Positions 56,266 to 64,000 of a DNA stretch of 64,000 bases are shown here, in pieces (position 1 is the first letter of the stretch; each line of letters begins with the position of its first letter). Made by a program: the position numbers and the translations under genes. The stretch is from NCBI GenBank assembly GCA_037954665.1, contig JBBMOL010000203.1:124001-188000 (forward strand), in the 5' to 3' direction. Under the pieces are notes generated by a model. The model worked only from the letters and a program-made list of their open reading frames with translations. It was not told where the DNA came from and did not search any database. This DNA is from Laguncularia racemosa (taxonomy: Eukaryota > Streptophyta > Magnoliopsida > Myrtales > Combretaceae).

Positions 56266-58295
56266 TGTAAACATCCAATTTTTTACCCTAATAATCAATA
56301 ATAATTAATTTTCAATCTTCCTTCTAATTTAGCAAAAATAGGAAAAATATTCAAAAAATAAAATAAATAGGAAAAATACATCAATTTTGGAAAATAATTG
56401 TAGAAATAGTAATAAAAGGGATTAAATAATTTTTACAAATTTTTGAAATTTCAAAAAAATACAAAAATAATAAAAATCGCATTGCATATATGCAAATTGC
56501 TGAAAAAAAAAAAAAAAGGAGTAAGTGGGCTAACCCAGCTGGTCCGAGCCATGGCCTTATGCGTGTAAGGAAGGGGTCAGGTCACGGGCTTGAAATGCGG
56601 GGGAGGCAGATTCCATGTTTTGCAAATTTTTTTTCCTTGCCTAAGACACGTGTCAATAGCTGATTGGTCGACACGAACGCACGCGCCAAGCGTGTGATCT
56701 TCTTCTTCCTTCATTCGAGATTGTCGCTGGCAGGGGAAAAATCGAATTTCGACCGTTTTGATTCAATTTTTTGCACAAATCCAACAGATCTTTAACTAAA
56801 ATAGGATAAACATCATCTAATTGGAATCAAATCACAACAAATCGATGGATTTACACAAATCGGAGATGGGTTTTTCAATCGAAATCCGATTTGCCTCAAT
56901 CGGAGGAAATCCAAGCTTATCCAACTCGATTTCTTGTGTCTATAAATAGGAATCGAGGGGAGGAAGCCAAAGCACGGATCAAAAGTGAGAAAAAGAGAGA
57001 AATCGAAGCTTCGCTAGAGTTCTTCGAGCTGCGACCGCCGACCAAGCCTTGAACCGCCACCAGGAGGCATTTTTGGAGAAATCCACTACCACGGTTGAGT
57101 TCCCCACCCTCGAAAACCTAGGAAACAACTCCTCAACCTCCTTAAAAGGCCGCCGAAACGCTGTCAACGAGCACCCCAGTCGCCGTGATCGGTTGACTCC
57201 AACCCGCTTTCGACCCAATCCGACCCGACCCGCACACCAACCCGGATCCAGGTAAGTCGAATTTTCTAATTTTTTATTATTTATTTATTTATCGAATTTA
57301 TTTATTTATTTGTTATTTATAATTCAAAAAAAATAGAAAAATATCATAATTTAGATTAGTTTTTTTTAGGATTTAGTTTAGAGTAAATAATAGAAAATAA
57401 TAGTAAAATAAAAAAAAATTTATAAAATTATAAAATAATTAAAAAATGATAAAATTTAGACTTTTAGTAGGTAAAATAATATAAGTTTTTTTAATTAATT
57501 AATTAAAAAATTAATAAAAATTAACAAAAAATTAATAAAAAATAAAAATAAAAAATTAATAAAAGATAAAAACAAATAATAATATTAGAGGTAGGTTAAA
57601 AAATAGAGAAATAAATTTTTACCACTTAGAAAAATGTTTTTTTAATAATAAATCCAAAATTGGTTTTTTAAATTATTATTTTCCAAAAAAATCAAACAAT
57701 CAAGCTTAGGCTCAATTTTTTCCAAAAAATACTAAAATGATAAAAACATAAACCATAAGTAATTTTCATAATTAACATTAACAAACCCACTAAAGTTTTC
57801 ATGAAAAGCGAACTACGGCCCGTTTGATCCTGAATAACAGATACGTAGGCACCCATTTTGGGCAACCCTAAAAAGAATAAAAAAAAATCATTTTCCCATG
57901 GCTAGCATAATTTGTCTTTAAACCAATAAACAAAAAATAAAAACATAATAAAAAAATTAAAATAAATAACAACAAAAGACATTAGGCTAAGGGTTAAATT
58001 TTAGGAGAATAGGGTGGTAACTTTAAGGTTTTAATAGGTTAGCCTCCGAGTCCAGAAACTCTAGTTTTTCATTTCTTCTTTCACAAAAAACGAAAAGAGG
58101 AAATCTCGCTGACTAGTGGTCCAAATTAGGATTAATCTGCTCAATTAGTCTTGATTCAATCTTTCCCAACCACGGTTAGATGGTGACTCCAAAATAGAAT
58201 AGAATTCCTAGTTCAAGTCGAGGATCTATACTAGATGAGCATAGGGTCTAGTATAAATCGGATTAGGAACGAAAAATAAAAAATTAGACTCAACA
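56266..58295 (+). repeat. 3' LTR of the Ogre-like element
   Basis: TGTAAACATCCA to GACTCAACA, 2030 bp. It has a single copy of the promoter block: CACGTG at 56647, ATTGG at 56663, TATAAATA at 56941. It gives the uninterrupted form against which the enlarged 5' LTR was compared. Confidence 0.92.
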
Positions 58296-58300
58296 GCAAC

Positions 58301-59460
58301 AATATTGCCAATTCGATAGATTACCTGATGAGGACCCCCATGCTCACATTTAAACGTTCTTAGAAATCTATAAGACTTTTAAGAATAATGGGGTGACAAA
58401 CGAAGCTGTACACACTAGATTATTCCCTTTCCCACTAAGGGGGAAGGCTAAAAACCGGCTTCAATCATTAACTCTTGGAGCTTTAACTACATGGGATGAT
58501 ATAGTCAAGCAATTTATGGATAACTACTTCCCTCCGTGCAAAACAACCAAACTCCGAAATGACATCGCTTCTTTATGCAACAAGACAGAGAGACCATGTA
58601 CGATGCTTAGCAAAAATGGACAGAGTTGTTAAGAAAGTGTCCATACCATCAACTACCTACTTGGATGTAGGTTCAGAGCTTTTTGAATGGGCTTAACCCA
58701 ACTACCCATCAATTGGTAGATGTTGCAGTTAGCGGTACATTGAATTCTAAGACCCCAAAAGAATCTTTAAAACTTTTTGTTGATATGGCTAAAAATAATT
58801 ATCAATAGGGCAACAATAGGGGCAAGCAAAAAGTGGTAGGAAAGTATGAAGTAGATCTCATGACTACTTTGGTGGCAAAGATGGAAGCTCTCAGTCATCA
58901 GGTCTCAACCCTTAAGAATTCTCAAGTATCGCAACATCAAGTGGGGGATACCAAATATGGACCTCCATGAGCAATATGAGCAAGTGGACTACATGGGAAT
59001 CAAAATAGGCAGGACTACAAACCATATAGCAACACTTACAAACCTGGCATGAGAAACCACTCCAACCTCTCTTATGGCAATCGGAACGCTTAGAGATCTA
59101 ACTTTCCACCACCAGGATTTCAAAAGCAACAAATGCTACCTTACCAAGCTATGCCCAATCCATCAGTTCAGCCACCTCAACAAAAAAAAAAAAAAAAGAA
59201 AAAGAAAACCAACTTAGAGGATTCGATTAGCCAATTCATTCAAAGTTCTGAGGCAAGACATTAGAACCAAGAGGCCTCTATTCATAACCTTGAGAAGCAA
59301 ATTAGCCAATTGGCTAAGATGACGTCTGAGAGGCAACTGGGTTCCCTCTCTAATAACACTAAGAACAATCTAAGGCAGCAAGCAAAAGCCATATCCTTAA
59401 GGAGTGGGAAGGAACTAAAAACTAGAAAAGAATCGAAGAAGAAGTAAGAGGGTGGAAAAA
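58301..59460 (+). pseudogene. Athila gag, C-terminal part (after the nested element)
   Basis: Resumes the gag reading exactly after the target duplication: LPDEDPHAH, then VHTRLFPFPLRGKAKNRL and YFPPCKTTKLRNDIA, the capsid core of Athila. Later parts are in several frames with VDYMGIKIG and a poly-A run near 59180. It is damaged throughout. Confidence 0.82.
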
Positions 59461-60536
59461 CACTTGAGAATGAAAAGGCAGAACCTGAGAAGCAAGAACT
59501 CGAAAAACAATCACCACCAACTATCAAGGAGTTTGTTCCAAAAATTCCATATTTGGCTCGCCTCAATCAAAGCAAAGACAAGGAAAAATTCAGTAAATTT
59601 CTTGACCTTTTTAAACAGCTACACATTAATATTCCATTTGTTGAGGCACTTTCGTAGATGCCCAAATATGCTGAGTTCCAAAAGGAGCTTTTATCCAATA
59701 AGCGAAAGTTGGAGGATGTGTCCATGGTAGAAGTAGGAGCAAACTGCTCATCTATCATTCAAAACAAACTTCCTCTAAAGCTAAAGGAACCAGGTAGTTT
59801 TGCTATTCCATGATTAGTTGGTGACATCTCAGTCAATAACTCTCTGGCTGATCTTGGGGCAAGCATTAACCTCATGCCATACTCTTTCTTCAAGAAACCG
59901 GGGTTAGCTGACCTAAAGCCCATTAGAATGAGTCTACAGCTGGCTAACTGATCTGTGAAAATCCCTAAAGGGATCATTGAGGATGTCTTGGTAAAAGTAG
60001 GAAACTTCATATAGCTGGTTAACTTTGTGACTCTAAACATGGATGAGGATGGAGATATGCCTTTAATCCTAGGAAGACCATTCCTCGTTACCACCAGGAC
60101 AGTGATAGATGTAGAGGATAGCAAGCTTACATTAAGAATAGGGGATGAAGAACTGGTGATCAAAATGGTCGTCACCATGAAAAACTCCATGTGTATATAT
60201 GATTCTTGCTATTTCGTGGATATTGTTGATTCCTCAGTCAACGAGCATATTGACGAGATCTTATACAAGAATCAGTTAGAGCTAAGTCTAATTAGAGGAG
60301 AGCAAGAGGGCATGAACAACTCTGAGGTTGAAACACTCAATGAGCAGCTTAACACTGTAGAAGAAATTACACCTCATGGAGGATTTGAAGACTTGAATGT
60401 TAGTAGAGAGGCAAAACTGAAAACTTCAATAGAAGAGCCACCAGTGTTGGAATTAAAACAACTTCCAGATTATCTAAAATACACCTTCCTGGTAGAAGAC
60501 TCCAAGCCGCCGACTATCATAGCCTCTGATATCTAA
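59461..60536 (+). pseudogene. Athila gag end and protease region (broken)
   Basis: PPTIKEFVPKIPYLARL and FVEAL precede the protease loop LADLGASINLMP near 59850, whose D-L-G-A-S active site is intact. The part 60027-60536 is open, with GDMPLILGRPFL and a long acidic linker. Two stops lie inside the protease. Confidence 0.8.
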
Positions 60537-60552
60537 AAAGCAAAAAGATCAA

Positions 60553-61900
60553 TTGCTCACAATCCTGAGAGCACACAAGCGGGCTATCAATTGGAAAATA
60601 GTAGATATCAAAGGTATCAACCCCACTTTTTACACACATAAAATATTACTTGAAGAAGGATTCAAGCCTATAGTACAACCACAACGTAGGCTCAATCCCA
60701 ATATGAAAGAGGTGGTTAAGAAAGAAGTTATCAAGCTCCTTGATTTAGGATTAATATATGCGATATCAGATAGTCCTTGGGTTAGTCCAACATAAGTGGT
60801 GCTAAAGAAGGGAGGGATGATTGTGGTCCCTAATGAGAATAGCGAGCTTATACCAATGCGTACCTTCACTAGGTGGTATGTTTGTATAGATTATCGAAAG
60901 TTGAATGATGCCACTTGAAAAGACCACTTCCCGCTTCCCTTTGTGGATCAAATGTTGGAGAGACTGGTCAGACATATGTACTATTGCTACCTCGATGAGA
61001 TGTCCAGATACTTCTAGATACCGATAGCTCCAAAGGACTAGGAGAACCACCTTCACTTGCCCTTATGGCACATATGCTTATAAGCGAATGCCATTTGGGT
61101 TATGTAATGTACCGACTATATTTCAGCGGTGTATGTTAGCTATATTTGATGATTTGGTAGAGAAAATTATGGAAGTCTTCATAGATGACTTTTCCGTCTT
61201 TGGTGATTCTTTCTCAAATTGTTTAGAGAATTTAGAAGGGTGCTTACTTACTGCGAATAGACTAATCTTGTATTGAATTAGAAGAAATGTCACTTCAAGT
61301 GTAAGGAGGGCATTATACTCGGTCATAAAGTTTGACATAAGGATATCGAAGTTGATCGAGCAAAGGTTGATGTGATCGAAAAACTTCCACCATAAAATTT
61401 AGTCAAGGCTATAAGAATTTTCCTGGGCTACGTTGGTTTTTACAGACACTTCATAAAGGACTTTTCCAAAATAGCTGGCCCACTAACTTAACTATCGGAA
61501 AAGGACGTGCCTTTCAACTTCACTCTGACTGTAAGCAAGCCTTTGATGTGCTCAAGCAATGACTGAACCATTCACCCATCATGATAGCTCCTCATTAGAA
61601 CTCACCCTTTAAACTCATATGTGATGCAAGTGACTACATAGTTAGGGCAATTCTGGGACAAAGGCAAGACAGACACTTTCAACCCATATGCTTGCAGAAC
61701 TCTTAATCATGCTTAAGTGAATTACACTACTACAGAGAAGGAACTATTGGCTGTGGTATTTTCATTTGATAAATTTCGATCGTATTTAATTCTGTCCAAG
61801 GTACACTAATCACTCTACCTTAAAATTTTTGCTAACAAAAAAAAAAAAAACGCGAAGCCTAAACTCATTCGATGAATTCTACTCCTACAAGAATTTGATT
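60553..61900 (+). pseudogene. Athila reverse transcriptase and RNase H (broken)
   Basis: Frame 60553-60795 holds HKRAINWKIVDIKGI and SPWVSPT; 61088-61276 holds MPFGLCNVPTIFQRCM and the catalytic FIDDFSVFGDSF, the Athila form. RNase H follows in short frames to about 61900, with CDASD-like sequence near 61622. Confidence 0.85.
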
Positions 61901-63400
61901 TAGAAATTCATGACAAAAAGGGGCTGAGAATCTAGCAACTGATCATCTCTCAAGACTTAAGAACCCTTGTTTAGAGGAGTTGAAGGAAGAAGACATTAAT
62001 GACTCCTTTCCTAAAGAAAAAATGTATGTGGTTTGCCAGCTTATGAACAGGAACATTAATGACTTTGCAAATTATCTTATGGCAAGAGTTCTCCCTAATG
62101 ACCTTAGCTACCATGCAAGAAAGAAGTTCTTTTCAGAACTCAAATACTACTAGAGGGATAACCCATTCCTTTTCCAGGTCTGTGGAGATCAAGTCATAAG
62201 GAGATGTGTCTCACATGAAGAGGGGTGGCAAATCCTCAGAGACTGTCATTTCGACCCTACTAATGGTCATCACTTAGCCAATAGGACTGCTCATAAGGTT
62301 TTGGAAGTCGATTTCTATCGGCCTACAATATTTAAGGATGCTTACCGTTGCTGCATCAAATGTGATAGATGTTAGTGGGTAGGGAACACATCCAAAAGAG
62401 ATGAGATGCCTTAAAACTTTATTTTAGAATGTGAGGTTTTTTATTTATGGGCTTCATAGGACCATTCCCTAGTTCCTTCAGGAACAAATACATTTTGGTA
62501 GTAGTAGACTACGTCTCTAAATAGGTGGAGGTAGAAGCTTTGCCCACAAATGATGCCCGAGTAGTTATAAAGTTCTTTAAGAAGTTGTTCTCCCATTTTA
62601 GAATCCCTAGAGCCTTTATAAGTGATAGGGGAACACACTTTTGTAATACACAATTGGAGAGGGTACTAAGGAAATATGATGTGACACATCAAATTGCTAT
62701 ACCTTACCACACGTAGACAAGCGGACAAGTTGAAGTTTCTAATTATGAACTAAAAAGAATTTTAGAAAAAAATAGTCCAGCATAATATAAGAGATTGGTC
62801 AACAAGCTTGATGATGCTTTGTGGGTGTACCGAACAGCCTACAAAACACATTTGGAAACCACTCCCTATAGGCTGGTTTACAAAAAGTGCTATCACCTCC
62901 CGGTGGAGATTGAACATAAGGCATATTGGGCAATTAAGTTGGCAATTTTCGATTTAGAAGTTGTTGGATTCAAGAAGAAGCTACAACTAATAAACTTGAT
63001 GAGTGGAGGAGACAAGTATATGAGAATATGAAGATATATAAGGAAAGGATGAAAGACTATCATGACAGACACATCCGCCATCTAAGGGAGTTCAAGGAAG
63101 GGGACCAAGTACTTTTATTTAATTCTCGGTTGAAACTTTTTCCTAGGAAGTTGAAATCAAGATGGTCTAACCTTTTGTAGTCAAATAAGTCTTTCCACAT
63201 GGTACGGTGGAACTCAAACACCCAGAGCATGACAATTTCAAAGTAAATGGCCATCAACTGAAACTATACATGGTAAACAAGACAGCACATGAATACCATG
63301 AGGAGTCTAAACTCCAATTACCAGATAGTTAATCAACTAAAGTGAAGGATGTCAAGCCAATGACATTAATAAAGTACACTATGTGGGAGGTAACCCATGA
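61901..63400 (+). pseudogene. Athila integrase (broken)
   Basis: The zinc part reads HFDPTNGHH and RCCIKCDRC near 62250-62375. The core (62525-62716) has FISDRGTHF, with the second Asp kept, and GQVEVSN with the Glu near 62725. The C-terminal conserved HLETTPYRLVY and LPVEIEHKAYWAIK are at 62845-62940. Frames are short. Confidence 0.85.
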
Positions 63401-64000
63401 TTAACTTAGGTATGTTATGTTCCTTTTTGTTTTACTTTTTCTTCATTAGGCTAACTTTGTTCCTTAAAAAGAGAGAGAGAGAGAGTGCAAATGTGCAGAG
63501 AAGAATTTAGTTTACTTATGTGGAGTGGGAGTCATCTTCAAGTGTAGGGAAGCATTAACCAAGGAAATTAGGGCTCTAACTTTTCAAGTGTACTCAGTAA
63601 GTCATTCTTTTATCCCTTTAATTATGTTAAGGTGCCCTATGAACAACTCTATGGATCAAGTAACTTCAAAAAATAGGATTAGAATTCTATCCCATCTTCC
63701 ACCACCTGCATAACCTTAAGCACAAGCAGTGATCAAGGTCGTACACACCTCAAGAGAAGCTTCGGGCACTTTTTGGCACCTTGCACGGCCCCGAGCATAG
63801 GGATGCAGGAGCTAAGGCACTTCATACTCTACTAGTAAGAGCCCTCAAATCACTCTTTGGCACTCTGCATGGCTTCGCACGACCGTGCAGAAGGTAAGAC
63901 ATTTTGGTGCCCTAGGGGATAGCCTCGGATCACCTTTTGGCACTCTGCATGGCCCCAAGCACGGTGGTGCACAAGCCTATGCAGAGTATCCAGATATAAA
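63401..64000 (+). repeat. Athila post-pol region with ~80-bp repeats
   Basis: Non-coding. A GA run lies at 63471-63485. From 63770 the block TTTGGCAC-CTGCATGGC recurs at 63772, 63856 and 63936, with GCACGACCGTGC hairpin motifs between. It is cut by the window end, and no polypurine tract or 3' LTR is reached. Confidence 0.7.

Larger units (their letters stand above)
41739..58295 (+). mobile_element. Ogre-like Tat element, complete but decayed, nested in Athila gag
   Basis: It starts TGTAAACACCCC and ends TTAGACTCAACA, with GCAAC on both sides (41734-41738 and 58296-58300). Order: 5' LTR, primer site, extra ORF1, gag, protease, RT-RNase H, archaeal-type RNase H, integrase, minisatellite, polypurine tract, 3' LTR. 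An extra ORF before gag, a second RNase H and repeats near the 3' LTR are the marks of the Ogre/Tat group. It is 16,557 bp, including a SIRE-type solo LTR and a 459-bp duplication inside the 5' LTR. The coding parts carry many stops. Confidence 0.93.
39794..64000 (+). mobile_element. Athila-type Ty3-gypsy element, plus strand, interrupted, runs off window
   Basis: 5' LTR 39794-41221, Athila-type primer site, then gag, which is split at 41738/58301 by the nested Ogre-like element, then protease, RT, RNase H, integrase and a repetitive 3' region reaching the window end. The left flank is TACAT at 39789-39793. The 3' LTR is outside. Its many stops make it an old, inactive copy. Confidence 0.88.

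Overview
This window is nuclear DNA of a flowering plant, probably a eudicot. It holds one multi-exon host gene embedded in nested, decayed LTR retrotransposons. The species cannot be told from what is visible. The plant assignment rests on the gene, which is a plant-type eIF4G with GT-AG introns, and on the repeat families: Tekay/Del and CRM-like chromoviruses, Tat/Ogre, Athila and SIRE/Maximus, plus a caulimovirid-like relic and hAT-type MITEs.

Left flank (1-18500). A minus-strand Tekay-like Ty3/gypsy element runs from the window edge to 7888. Its right-hand LTR is split by a solo Tat/Ogre-type LTR (4239-6319, target duplication ACCTG). A short low-complexity coding relic of unknown identity follows (7889-8555). 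Next is a truncated minus-strand CRM-like chromovirus (8560-13256), then a plus-strand LTR remnant of the Tekay-like family (about 13470-14578). A minus-strand relic of a capsid/gag-like polyprotein of endogenous-pararetrovirus type (15134-17832) is bounded by two copies of a ~110-bp direct repeat and contains a threefold ~150-bp tandem repeat.

Host gene (about 18500-27600). A TATA-like AT run and a CT-rich leader precede an intron-containing 5' UTR and nine coding exons (18941-27570) for eIF4G, the scaffold of the cap-binding complex. An eIF4E-binding motif, a MIF4G domain and an MA3 domain can all be read. One base is missing from an A-run at 22629-22632. As written, translation stops after about 898 residues, before all three domains; with one extra base the exons sum exactly to 1871 codons plus stop. 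Intron 7 carries a 1.0-kb hAT-like MITE. A related MITE with a perfect 8-bp target duplication lies downstream (27998-28836).

Right flank (31534-64000). This is a four-level nest. A minus-strand Tat element (31534-39793) borders, and was probably entered by, a plus-strand Athila element (39794 to beyond the window). The Athila gag is split by a complete 16.6-kb plus-strand Ogre-like Tat element (41739-58295, target duplication GCAAC). The 5' LTR of that element is in turn split by a SIRE-type solo LTR (41840-43352, target duplication ATAAA). The autonomous-type elements are interrupted by stops or frameshifts, so none looks mobile.

The most unusual recurring signal is inside the Tat/Ogre-type LTRs. 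They share a tRNA-like pair of A-box and B-box sequences, and in one family a G-box plus CCAAT module, upstream of the TATA box. No convincing new multi-gene system was found; the interest lies in LTR architecture, repeat structure and the state of the eIF4G copy.
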